From the IMG/VR virus record IMGVR_UViG_3300027976_000147, positions 1 to 29,380 of that record: 29,380 bases of DNA, one strand, 5' to 3'. Position numbers and translations under genes: made by a program. The stretch comes from a virus. Positions within the stretch are counted from its first letter, which is position 1; every line of letters begins with the position of its first letter. Positions 1 through 6,027 of this stretch are shown piece by piece. Below the pieces are notes generated by a model. It ran no database searches, had not been told where the DNA came from, and was given only the letters and a program-made list of their open reading frames with translations.

Positions 1-127
1 ATGATTTCTTTACATAATCCCAGGCCTCTTTATCATTATGAATAACAACTTCATAATCTTTAATATCTGTTTCCATTTGTGACTCCATTCGTCGTATTAC
101 GCTTTTGGATATAATTGGTTCATTCAT
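1..127 (-). CDS. Hypothetical protein, partial (runs off left edge)
   Basis: An open frame starts with ATG at 127-125 and stays open for 42 codons to the window edge. A GGAGAGG ribosome site lies just upstream, and the start overlaps the stop of the upstream gene as ATGA. The visible N-terminus is charged and contains a DKEAWDYVKKS stretch. This loosely resembles the NEQAWEFIHRS stretch near the start of the protein at 309-842, so the two may be distant relatives, but too little is visible to be sure. No function can be assigned. Confidence 0.6.
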   Translation of the reverse strand, partial: MNEPIISKSVIRRMESQMETDIKDYEVVIHNDKEAWDYVKKS

Positions 128-309
128 TGTATTCCTCTCCATATTATTTCATGAAGGCTAAGAATTTTCTCTCTTAACCGTTCTACTTCAGCAATCCATT
201 CTGTTAGTTTAACAATAGAGATATCAGGCTGAGCCATATCCCAACCATATGCGGAATACTGGTCTTTATGTTCTTGCATCTCTACAACGATATCTTTTTG
301 TTCACTCAT
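124..309 (-). CDS. Small hypothetical protein, coiled-coil C-terminus
   Basis: This 61-residue acidic protein has a second half (LTEWIAEVERLREKILSLHE) rich in spaced leucine, isoleucine, glutamate and arginine, as expected of a short coiled coil. It resembles the segments around EWADHMERLQAELE in the protein at 27209-27595 and EWADQVDALQAREAKG at 28867-29154, a pattern common in small phage accessory proteins. It shares one base with the stop of the gene at 309-842 and an ATGA overlap with the gene below. Function is unknown. Confidence 0.65.
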   Translation of the reverse strand: MSEQKDIVVEMQEHKDQYSAYGWDMAQPDISIVKLTEWIAEVERLREKILSLHEIIWRGIQ

Positions 310-842
310 TACCCCTCCATATGTCTTTTGCTAGTTCTTACAATTGATTTAATAACGGCTACAAACTGTTCTAGTGGAGGATCACTAAACCAAAGTCTGT
401 GCAATGATTCTTTGTCATAGGCTACGATAAAATCCTTTTCTGACTCATCAATTAATTCAAGCCCTTCAAAAAGAATAGAACCAAACCCATTAAATGCGAT
501 ATCCCAATCTTCAACAGGCATATCATCGTGAATCTTTTGAGCAAGGTTTATGATAAATTCACTGGAATTGTCCATTCCCCAATTAGGGTGTGACTCCATA
601 ATTATATTCATCACTTCTTCATCTGTACTCTTCATGCCCTCAATTTCAGGTTCATATTCATTATCATTAATCAACCAGCCAGCTGCACATTTAAGGGCAT
701 CTGATTCATCATCATCAGAATAACGATATCTACAAGCCCCCGCTAATCCTGGACCAGTAATTGATTTCTCTCCCTGACTTATTAATGATCTATGTATAAA
801 TTCCCAAGCCTGTTCATTATTGGTTATCTCTTTGGTATCCAT
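309..842 (-). CDS. Hypothetical phage protein with CAAGW motif
   Basis: This 177-residue acidic protein has an early CRYRY...ALKCAAGWLINDNEYEPEIEG region at about residues 37-70. That layout, a cysteine-tyrosine-arginine patch followed by C-A-x-G-x-L-I-x-D-x-x-Y-x-P-x-x-E-G, recurs in uncharacterised proteins of many phages. I know no biochemical role for it. The start follows an AGGAGGC ribosome site. The gene opens a cluster after the hairpin at 910-945 and overlaps the next gene by one base. Confidence 0.75.
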   Translation of the reverse strand: MDTKEITNNEQAWEFIHRSLISQGEKSITGPGLAGACRYRYSDDDESDALKCAAGWLINDNEYEPEIEGMKSTDEEVMNIIMESHPNWGMDNSSEFIINLAQKIHDDMPVEDWDIAFNGFGSILFEGLELIDESEKDFIVAYDKESLHRLWFSDPPLEQFVAVIKSIVRTSKRHMEG

Positions 843-909
843 ATCAATATGCCTCCTAATTGGCTATTGTAATCGTCTGTACGGTTTTCTAATGCTATAT
901 ATGGAGAAA

Positions 910-945
910 GGGGACTGGTTTCTAATAAATAGAAAACCAGTCCCT
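910..945 (-). terminator. Intergenic hairpin, possible terminator
   Basis: An 11-bp perfect inverted repeat (GGGACTGGTTT / AAACCAGTCCC) with a 12-base spacer lies between the stop at 962 and the start at 842. On the transcribed minus strand it is followed by CTTTCTCC rather than a pure T-run, so termination would be weak. It could instead stabilise a processed mRNA end. Confidence 0.5.
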
Positions 946-961
946 TATTTTAAACTACTTG

Positions 962-1207
962 TTAATTAATTCTGGAATCGACAGGTTGATCTTGATCAAA
1001 CGGATAGATATGTCCCATCTCACCATCAACATTTTTCATAAACAATGCGCCAGGCCCATTACCTTCATCATCTGCTGAAGGATAAATAACGGAACCGTTT
1101 GATAATACCAATGCTATTCCAGCACCGTAATCCCAGCCTTCATCGGTCATTTCATCTTTGGTTAAAAACCTAACACCTTCTATTTTAAGCCCGCATAATT
1201 TCATCAT
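962..1207 (-). CDS. Hypothetical protein, conserved SNGSVIYPSADDEGNGPG type
   Basis: This 81-residue acidic protein consists of an N-terminal strand-rich part and a central block at about residues 34-56 reading LVLSNGSVIYPSADDEGNGPG. Similar D-x-E-G-N-x-P-G blocks occur in small phage and bacterial proteins of unknown function. Two adjacent ATG codons are possible starts; the first overlaps the upstream stop as TAATG. It is the last gene before the hairpin at 910-945. Confidence 0.65.
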   Translation of the reverse strand: MMKLCGLKIEGVRFLTKDEMTDEGWDYGAGIALVLSNGSVIYPSADDEGNGPGALFMKNVDGEMGHIYPFDQDQPVDSRIN

Positions 1208-1455
1208 TAGTCCTCCTCTAAATCTAAACCTATTTGGGACATTATGTTATGCAGTAAAGATGTAATGTTGTCTGCTATATCATCTCTACTAAATAATTCT
1301 AATGGTTCCCAGATAAGGATTTGTTTGTTTCCATCCCTTATCATATTAATAATTTCATCTCCACTTATTTCTGTTGGGTGATCAGATAGAAAGAAGCCTA
1401 TCAATTCCCATTTAATTGCTTCCTCTATTTTACGAGCCTTAGATTGTGTGTCCAC
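1207..1455 (-). CDS. Hypothetical protein, GTG start
   Basis: The protein has about 82 residues, is acidic and appears mostly helical, with no recognised family. I choose the GTG at 1455-1453 as start because a full GGAGG ribosome site at 1465-1461 sits five bases upstream, immediately after the previous stop. An in-frame ATG at 1467 is possible but has only a weak GAAGAAG upstream and lies inside the previous gene. The stop shares one base with the next ATG. Function is unknown. Confidence 0.6.
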   Translation of the reverse strand: MDTQSKARKIEEAIKWELIGFFLSDHPTEISGDEIINMIRDGNKQILIWEPLELFSRDDIADNITSLLHNIMSQIGLDLEED

Positions 1456-1456
1456 T

Positions 1457-1711
1457 TTAACCTCCATCTTCTTCGGTATCAATATAACCATCTTCATCAA
1501 TTATAAATTGGCTTATAATATCCCAAATTTTAGCTTGCTCAAATTGTGTTTGGTCGCCAAATTCAATTGCAATTTGTTTCCAAACATTATCTTTAATATC
1601 CTTCCCATTATATTCTTCACCGAATTCTTCCTTAGTCCACCACGCAATACAAATTTCTTCATCTGGTTCGCGAAATGATAGCAAAGTAATTACATCTGAT
1701 ACCTTTGGCAT
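1457..1711 (-). CDS. Hypothetical protein, small acidic
   Basis: This 84-residue protein begins MPKVSDVITLLSFREPDEEI and continues with an aromatic AWWTKEEF patch and a strongly acidic tail. The hydrophobic start followed by a P-D-x-E and a tryptophan resembles small uncharacterised proteins of phage early regions. Its start overlaps the upstream stop as TAATG, and its own stop overlaps the ribosome site of the next gene, so the cluster is probably co-translated. Confidence 0.6.
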   Translation of the reverse strand: MPKVSDVITLLSFREPDEEICIAWWTKEEFGEEYNGKDIKDNVWKQIAIEFGDQTQFEQAKIWDIISQFIIDEDGYIDTEEDGG

Positions 1712-2052
1712 TATGACTCCTCTACGCTAAAAGCATTCTTAAACTCTAGATCATCCAGTAATGATTCCCATTTATTATCAACATCAGATATCAGGGCCTT
1801 AAAGTCTTTCAAAAGCTTTCCACCCAACCCAATTTTTGATAGTTCTTTTACATAAGATGTAAGGTTTATATCATTGCAATCAAAATGCTTAATGGTATTT
1901 GTTATCGGGTTTCTTATGTATAGAAACTCAGCACCCTTACAAGGTATCAATAAACTTGATGTACCATTTACCGCAGTCTGAATCAATTGCTGAGTTTCCG
2001 TCTTTACATCTTTCTTATCTGTAAATTTCTTTGGTGCTTTTTTAGTTGCCAT
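1711..2052 (-). CDS. Hypothetical protein with basic N-terminus
   Basis: This 113-residue protein has a lysine-rich N-terminus (MATKKAPKKFTDKKD), a middle part with apparent beta strands (residues about 30-60) and a helical acidic C-terminus. The ATG at 2052-2050 is preferred over an in-frame TTG two codons upstream. No clear ribosome site precedes it, and it overlaps the end of the upstream gene, so coupled translation is likely. The basic N-terminal tail could contact nucleic acid, but that is only a guess. Confidence 0.6.
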   Translation of the reverse strand: MATKKAPKKFTDKKDVKTETQQLIQTAVNGTSSLLIPCKGAEFLYIRNPITNTIKHFDCNDINLTSYVKELSKIGLGGKLLKDFKALISDVDNKWESLLDDLEFKNAFSVEES

Positions 2053-2275
2053 AAACAAGTATCCAATCTAGTAGTTTCCAGCCTTCTGAGCCATTTCTAA
2101 ATTCTTCTTCATCATCTTCAGAACCATAGAAAAAGGTTCTTAAATCATCTTCATCATCATGTTCTATTTCGCTAGGCTCTGGTAAAAAAGATATATATAC
2201 CTGCTCTACATGCTCTTCATCATCAAATAAAATTTGTGCTTCCGCACCTATTGCTTTACCTTCATTCATCATCAT
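2042..2275 (-). CDS. Hypothetical highly acidic protein
   Basis: The protein has about 77 residues, with acidic runs such as EIEHDDEDDL and GSEDDEEEF and an aromatic C-terminus (GWKLLDWILVYGN). Three consecutive ATG codons follow a strong GGAGGGGG ribosome site; the first is taken as the start. It overlaps its neighbours on both sides. Very acidic small phage proteins sometimes mimic DNA, but nothing here proves that role. Confidence 0.55.
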   Translation of the reverse strand: MMMNEGKAIGAEAQILFDDEEHVEQVYISFLPEPSEIEHDDEDDLRTFFYGSEDDEEEFRNGSEGWKLLDWILVYGN

Positions 2276-2504
2276 TTCCCCCTCCTGAGAGTAAATTAAT
2301 TCTCTCATCTAGTTGGCTAACTATTTTCTCTAATGTCTTAAGTCTATCCAATAATGCATTCATTGTAGTAAGAGCAAGATCAATATTTTTTAAAGACTGT
2401 TCATTACTTCTTTCAGTCATATCCATGATTTGTTTCATTTGAATAAGCATCATGTCTTGCCTATCATCATCCTTAAGGTAATCCTGATTAAGTTTAGTTG
2501 TCAT
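2262..2504 (-). CDS. Hypothetical coiled-coil protein
   Basis: This 80-residue protein shows a long heptad-like pattern from about residue 20 to 72 (QMKQIMDMTERSNE ... LLDRLKTLEKIVSQLDERINLL), consistent with a dimeric or trimeric coiled coil. No transmembrane segment or catalytic motif is visible. The C-terminus is glycine- and aspartate-rich. The gene overlaps both neighbours by 11-14 bases. It may be an oligomerising partner of an adjacent gene product, which is inference from context only. Confidence 0.6.
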   Translation of the reverse strand: MTTKLNQDYLKDDDRQDMMLIQMKQIMDMTERSNEQSLKNIDLALTTMNALLDRLKTLEKIVSQLDERINLLSGGGNDDE

Positions 2505-2895
2505 TCACTTCTCCATTCAAGTATTCGTCTTGTAAATATACCATTGCGCTATTAATTGCATCGTTAAGGTCATGAGTTACCATATCTAAATGCTCATCAT
2601 GAACCGCACCTCTATAGCAATCAAACCAGGGATTATTAATCCATTGACCACCTAAATGATCAATGTCTGCAATATCATTGTCTGTATACACTCCTGCTTC
2701 TTTAAACTGCTCACTATTTCTTATACTAATACCCTTGTATTCGATTCTCATTTCTCCATCGCAATAAATATCAATTGCCTTGCCCAAATGTCTTACTGTA
2801 TAAACATGAGCATGCCCATTTCCAGAACAATACCATTCGGCTAACAATTTATTATTAAATATAGATCTGTCTACGGGATAAATTGTAGTACCCAT
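2494..2895 (-). CDS. Hypothetical protein (conserved NPWFDCY type)
   Basis: This 133-residue protein is rich in aromatic and histidine residues, with a GNGHAHVYTVRHLG stretch near residue 26, a WINNPWFDCYRGAVHDEHLD stretch near 86-105 and a helical C-terminus. The N-P-W-F-D motif followed by a predicted DAINSAMVYL helix looks like a conserved core. I do not recognise a characterised family. It shares one base with the upstream gene's stop, in TAATG fashion. Confidence 0.65.
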   Translation of the reverse strand: MGTTIYPVDRSIFNNKLLAEWYCSGNGHAHVYTVRHLGKAIDIYCDGEMRIEYKGISIRNSEQFKEAGVYTDNDIADIDHLGGQWINNPWFDCYRGAVHDEHLDMVTHDLNDAINSAMVYLQDEYLNGEVNDN

Positions 2896-3329
2896 TAGAC
2901 CTCAAATTCTTGAACAAGTCGCTTTAGTTTATTTGTTATTTCACTGGCTGTTAAGTCAATGCTGGGGTTATTCCTTTTGAAATTCTTGACCCATTCAGTT
3001 CTGCTTCTCTCAGAATGGTTTGTTGATAAACCAATATACCCAACAAGAACTTCTTTTGTTAATGGAACATTTTCTATTTCATTATCTTCTGTCCATCTCC
3101 TTGTCAAAGATGTATCTAAAAGGGTTTCGCATATTTTTAAACGAGCAAACCATTCTGATACATTCCCATAAGTTATTGACCTTAACCCAACCATTCCACC
3201 GCCAAAGATTAAACCCTTCATTACGGGTTCAATATCAAATCCCTTTTCTCCAAATGAAGTTGTTTCTATCCAAGCATCTTCATTGCCAATATATTTCTTT
3301 ACTTTACTAAAATTATAATCCAGCGTCAT
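2895..3329 (-). CDS. Hypothetical protein
   Basis: This 144-residue protein contains a glycine-rich GLIFGGGMVGLRSITYG segment at about residues 40-56, then a helical part with SLTRRWTEDNEIE and a basic C-terminal helix region (TEWVKNFKRNNP ... NKLKRLVQEFEV). The later section around SNHSERSRTEWVK has the feel of a DNA- or RNA-contacting helical domain, but I cannot assign it. The gene overlaps the 3' end of the gene at 3313-3564. Confidence 0.65.
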   Translation of the reverse strand: MTLDYNFSKVKKYIGNEDAWIETTSFGEKGFDIEPVMKGLIFGGGMVGLRSITYGNVSEWFARLKICETLLDTSLTRRWTEDNEIENVPLTKEVLVGYIGLSTNHSERSRTEWVKNFKRNNPSIDLTASEITNKLKRLVQEFEV

Positions 3330-3564
3330 AAAATTCTCCTTCTAATGCATCATTTTCAAGTATAATTTCCATTGGGAATGTTTTTATATATCCAACCATA
3401 TCAAAATCACCATCATTTGGTAAATATGCTCCATATAGTCCAGCAACTCCATTTGCTAGTTCTTTAGCTTGTTCTTTTGTAGAAACAAAATTGCTAACTC
3501 CAACAACTGTTTGTTCTTTATAAAATACAATTGAATATTCTGATATATCATTGTCTTGTTTCAT
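3313..3564 (-). CDS. Hypothetical protein
   Basis: This 83-residue acidic protein has alternating strand-like and helix-like parts: an initial YSIVFYKEQTVVGVSNFVS strand pair, a helix around TKEQAKELANGVAGLYGAY, then an acidic end. The layout would fit a small alpha/beta domain. No family is recognised. An AAAGAAGCAAA stretch precedes the ATG. It sits 13 bases downstream of the stop of the DUF3846 gene. Confidence 0.6.
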   Translation of the reverse strand: MKQDNDISEYSIVFYKEQTVVGVSNFVSTKEQAKELANGVAGLYGAYLPNDGDFDMVGYIKTFPMEIILENDALEGEFYDAGL

Positions 3565-3577
3565 TTTGCTTCTTTCT

Positions 3578-3940
3578 TTAGAGGCTGAACTGTTCGTTTA
3601 AATCTTTGTGAAATTCTAAAAATTCAAGTATTTGTTTGTCTGTAAGACCGACTTGTTCCCCCTCTCCATCTTCACCTATATAAAGAACATCTCCCGCAAG
3701 AAAATCTTCAACAACAAAATTATTCATTTGATAAATTTTTGCACCCCAAAAAGCGGTAGCAAGTTTATTAATTCCTTTGCTAAATTTCCCTTCTTCATTA
3801 ACATACAAAGTTGAGCCTTTAATGAACATAACCCCTTCAATATATCCATCAACAATATGCTGCATCTCTTCTAAACTGAATTTTTTCTTTTTCTCAACGA
3901 CTTCGTATGTATTGTCTTCTTTTATAATTATTCCACGCAT
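3578..3940 (-). CDS. DUF3846 domain protein
   Basis: This 120-residue protein matches the DUF3846 pattern known from many phages: a first strand MRGIIIKEDNTYEVVE, then LEEMQHIVDGYIEGVMF, then an NEEGK block (about residues 65-69), a variable middle, and a closing GDVLYIGEDGEGEQVGLTD. The role of DUF3846 is not established. The ATG at 3940 follows AACAGGAGAAAC. An open frame continues upstream through the leader but lacks a ribosome site. The long hairpin at 3974-4123 forms its 5' leader. Confidence 0.8.
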   Translation of the reverse strand: MRGIIIKEDNTYEVVEKKKKFSLEEMQHIVDGYIEGVMFIKGSTLYVNEEGKFSKGINKLATAFWGAKIYQMNNFVVEDFLAGDVLYIGEDGEGEQVGLTDKQILEFLEFHKDLNEQFSL

Positions 3941-3973
3941 TGTAGTTTCTCCTGTTTGTTTTGTATATAAAAA

Positions 3974-4123
3974 ATAGATAACAAAATAGAGAACTAAGCA
4001 AAAAATATTTACGGAGATCCAATGACCCCTCCACATTTAACACATCTTGACATTACAAGCATGCGCATATTTTTCTTAGACAGAAAGGTTTGCCTTAGCC
4101 TAGTTCTCTATTTTATTATCTAT
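3974..4123 (-). repeat. 26-bp inverted repeat, RNA-level hairpin between tRNA and DUF3846 gene
   Basis: The arms at 3974-3999 and 4098-4123 are complementary over 26 positions. There are only two exceptions (3982/4115 and 3997/4100), and both become G-U pairs in minus-strand RNA, whereas in plus-strand RNA they would be A-C mismatches. The loop is 98 bases. The 5' arm starts two bases after the tRNA 3' end. The 3' arm is followed by TTTTTATATAC and then the leader of the DUF3846 gene. Roles as a processing stem, terminator or translation switch are all possible. Confidence 0.7.
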
Positions 4124-4125
4124 CG

Positions 4126-4199
4126 TGTATCCGTTGGGACTTGAACCCAAAATCTAATTTTTAGAAGAAATTTGCTTTATCCATTTAAGCTACGGATAC
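4126..4199 (-). tRNA. tRNA-Arg (anticodon UCU)
   Basis: A 74-base cloverleaf on the minus strand folds completely. The acceptor stem is GTATCCG/CGGATAC with discriminator A; the D stem is GCTT/AAGC with GG in the loop. The anticodon stem is AATTT/AAATT with loop CTTCTAA (anticodon TCT), and the T stem is TTGGG/CCCAA with loop TTCAAGT. No CCA is encoded. It would read AGA (and AGG by wobble), codons that are frequent in these AT-rich genes. It lies directly downstream of the promoter-like element at 4227-4282. Confidence 0.93.
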
Positions 4200-4226
4200 A
4201 TTTAACCATTACTCAAAGGACGAGAC

Positions 4227-4282
4227 AATGACCCACCCGTCTTTCTTTATCTTAATTCTCAGGCAAGTTGAGTAAATTTATT
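4227..4282 (-). promoter_or_regulatory. Promoter-like repeat element, copy 1 (upstream of tRNA)
   Basis: This 56-base stretch is nearly identical to 9483-9537, differing at only about six positions. On the minus strand both contain TTTACTCAA, then about 16 bases, then TAAGATAAAG, then CGGGTGGGTCATT. Both lie just downstream of a gene stop and upstream of a new transcription unit, here the tRNA. A TTTACT -35 with a TAAGAT -10 would fit a sigma70-type promoter, but a regulator site or conserved 5' leader is also possible. Confidence 0.55.
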
Positions 4283-4296
4283 TAGCCCTATTTCTG

Positions 4297-4824
4297 TTAA
4301 TTGTTTATAGACCAGTTCCTAAGTTTACCCTTCGTATTATCCATAAGATACTTTGCGACACTAAGATTGCAATCTATATCTAATAGACCTTCCACACTAG
4401 TACCACAAACATTTCTTGTTACAGTTTTCCAAGTGCTATTGACTTGAATAAGGCCTCTATCAATTGAGCCATCTTTATTCAAAGTCCAAATGACCTTGCC
4501 ATTCTTATCAAATTTAGCGTTTATTGCTTTTGGATTACACCTACTCTCTCGCCAAGCAATGTATGAAAATACATCTACTGGTAATCCATACTCTTCAAAT
4601 TTATGTTCCCATTGTGGACATCTTTTAGATGAATCCTTTGGGACTCTTTCATCAAATACCTTCACTTCTACTTTATCAATTGTGATACCAGGCTCAATTA
4701 CATTGCTTGATCGCGCAGCAACATATATTCTTTCTTCCTTCTCATAGCCATACGCAACTGTTGCTATTAACGCTACGCACAACATACTTATTGTAATTAC
4801 AATTATTGAAGTTTTTGTCTTCAT
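4297..4824 (-). CDS. Exported lytic transglycosylase-like protein (SLT fold)
   Basis: This 175-residue protein begins with a basic start and a hydrophobic segment (residues about 6-26), typical of a signal peptide or N-terminal anchor. The C-terminal part carries transglycosylase marks: IAWRESRCNP with E93 as the likely catalytic acid, then DRGLIQVN at 122-129, followed by a cysteine-containing end. Such enzymes cut the glycan strands of peptidoglycan, so a role in host envelope degradation or entry is likely. The ATG at 4824 follows AAGGAGGCAATA. Four cysteines in the exported part may form disulfides. Confidence 0.82.
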   Translation of the reverse strand: MKTKTSIIVITISMLCVALIATVAYGYEKEERIYVAARSSNVIEPGITIDKVEVKVFDERVPKDSSKRCPQWEHKFEEYGLPVDVFSYIAWRESRCNPKAINAKFDKNGKVIWTLNKDGSIDRGLIQVNSTWKTVTRNVCGTSVEGLLDIDCNLSVAKYLMDNTKGKLRNWSINN

Positions 4825-4995
4825 TATTGCCTCCTTAGTTTTGGGTTTGCGATAATTTCGCATTAGCATATTCTTTAGTGCATAACAACGGCAATCTACA
4901 ACTCTGCTATGTTATTACATGGTTTTTATCTTATAGTTTTCTCCTTTTTATACATGTTAGTACCATTAACCGTTACGCAATGTAGGCTTAGATGT
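4825..4995. other. Intergenic leader, no gene seen
   Basis: I find no convincing gene in these 171 bases. On the minus strand there is an AAAAAGGAG ribosome-like site at about 4940-4950, but the first ATG after it is followed at once by a stop, so this may be the remnant of a lost small gene. A short hairpin (TGCGA-AATTA-TCGCA) lies about 25 bases upstream of the transglycosylase ribosome site and could be an operator or mRNA structure. Confidence 0.4.
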
Positions 4996-5343
4996 TTATT
5001 CCTTAAGATCCTTCATTAAGTTAAACATTTCCCTAGCCGTTCCTTGATGCATAGATGGAATTAAAGACAGCCTCTGTCTTATTTCTGTATTGTAAGCGAA
5101 GGCGTACTTTTTAAAAGCATCTTTGACATCAATATCACTACCTTCAGCAATCGCACTTAAAAGAATGCCCATATGCAACATACAACCAAATATAACCCCT
5201 GGCATAAATACTGGGTCTGTACTCTGATCTGAATATGAATTAAATAAAGTATCGGCTACCGAAGGTGATTCGTCAACATAAGCAGAGAACATTTGAAACG
5301 CAATATCTGAATATAGTTCATCATTTTCGCTCAATTCCATCAT
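4996..5343 (-). CDS. Hypothetical helical protein
   Basis: This 115-residue, mostly helical acidic protein has a moderately hydrophobic middle (PGVIFGCMLHMGILLSAIAEG, split by polar residues) that is too short and too polar to be sure of membrane insertion. It follows an AAAAGGAG ribosome site and a good promoter at 5390-5418. Its gene lies between a small membrane protein and the transglycosylase, so a link to lysis is imaginable but unsupported by any motif. Confidence 0.65.
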   Translation of the reverse strand: MMELSENDELYSDIAFQMFSAYVDESPSVADTLFNSYSDQSTDPVFMPGVIFGCMLHMGILLSAIAEGSDIDVKDAFKKYAFAYNTEIRQRLSLIPSMHQGTAREMFNLMKDLKE

Positions 5344-5389
5344 TAAAACAACTCCTTTTCTTGGTCCGAGACCTTTTGGGTATTCATCA

Positions 5390-5418
5390 ATTATACACTA
5401 CCATCTTTATAAAATCAA
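5390..5418 (-). promoter_or_regulatory. Sigma70-type promoter for gene at 4996-5343
   Basis: On the minus strand a TTGATT box (5418-5413) is separated by exactly 17 bases from a perfect TATAAT (5395-5390). The -35 box overlaps the stop codon of the upstream 45-aa gene. The predicted start of transcription would leave a leader of about 40 bases containing AAAAGGAG. Confidence 0.7.
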
Positions 5419-5552
5419 ATTATAATGATCGCTAAAAGCCCCAATATCATTACGGGGAATATAACGATTGCTAAAGCCCCCGTAAAGGCGATAAATATCA
5501 TCGCTAAAAAACAGAACCAAATCATCCATAATGCGAATACAAAGCTTGACAT
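5415..5552 (-). CDS. Small membrane protein, 45 aa (holin-like?)
   Basis: ATG at 5552-5550 follows CTGGAGTGGCAAT, giving a GGAG ribosome site at good spacing. The protein starts MSSFVFALWMIWFCFLAMIF and is hydrophobic almost to its end, enough for one long or two short membrane helices with a tight turn around the central threonine-glycine. There are no charged residues at all. Together with the nearby transglycosylase, a holin or other membrane role is possible, but holins usually have charged ends, so this is tentative. Confidence 0.7.
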   Translation of the reverse strand: MSSFVFALWMIWFCFLAMIFIAFTGALAIVIFPVMILGLLAIIII

Positions 5553-5625
5553 ATTGCCACTCCAGTTTCTTGTGAAAATTATTTATGCGTCGTTTTTAAT
5601 TTATGATCTATTTGGCGCAAATTGG

Positions 5626-5654
5626 ATAACATAATTAGCGCAAAATAGAATCAA
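5626..5654 (-). promoter_or_regulatory. Probable promoter for small membrane protein gene
   Basis: A minus-strand TTGATT box (5654-5649) and a TGTTAT box (5631-5626) are 17 bases apart. The -35 sequence is identical to that of the promoter at 5390-5418. Two copies of GCGCAAA on the plus strand lie in and beside the element and could be regulator sites. It would drive the gene at 5415-5552. Confidence 0.5.
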
Positions 5655-5688
5655 CATTTTAATAATGTGTTTTTGACAATTTGGTTTG

Positions 5689-6027
5689 TTAATTTTCCTC
5701 CAATAGAGTTTTAATAATTATTTTGTTGTTTTTCTTCTTATCTGGAGATAAACCTTTATGAGCGAGGTCTGTGAAATATTCTATGTTCTTTTTTATCTCT
5801 CTATATGTTGAAGAATTAGGATTGTAAAAATATTCTTTAATATGCCCAGCGACACTCTCGCCAGATGTATATTCAAATATCCGCGCAAACCAATTTTCTA
5901 GTTTTACACCATATTGATCCTCACATATTCGAGACGCAATACCAACCGCTTCTTGAACAGAATTAGCAGTATCTATCTTAATCGGAATTCTAAACTCAAC
6001 CACATAGTAGTTATCAAACTTTGGCAT
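5689..6027 (-). CDS. Hypothetical protein, partner of the GHKL-like gene
   Basis: This 112-residue protein begins with beta strands (DNYYVVEFRIPIKIDTANS), then a helix (VQEAVGIASRICEDQYG), further strands with aromatic residues (NWFARIFEY), and a lysine-rich C-terminus. Its ATG overlaps the stop of the 551-residue gene as TAATG, so the two are translationally coupled and probably act together. No family is recognised. The lysine-rich tail could contact nucleic acid, which is speculation. Confidence 0.65.
   Translation of the reverse strand: MPKFDNYYVVEFRIPIKIDTANSVQEAVGIASRICEDQYGVKLENWFARIFEYTSGESVAGHIKEYFYNPNSSTYREIKKNIEYFTDLAHKGLSPDKKKNNKIIIKTLLEEN

Noticed and set aside
4009-4068. 19-codon frame with C-x2-C (MRMLVMSRCVKCGGVIGSP) in the loop of the long hairpin
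   Set aside because: There is no ribosome site and it is too short to judge; possible but unsupported.
4126-4199. tRNA as an integration site
   Set aside because: The tRNA is complete, no integrase is seen and no direct repeat of its 3' end is found in the window.
4940-4950. Ribosome-like AAAAAGGAG without a gene
   Set aside because: The next ATG is followed directly by a stop, so no coding region can be supported.
5425-5634. Plus-strand open frame of 69 codons
   Set aside because: It overlaps the minus-strand membrane protein and two promoters, and has no ribosome site.
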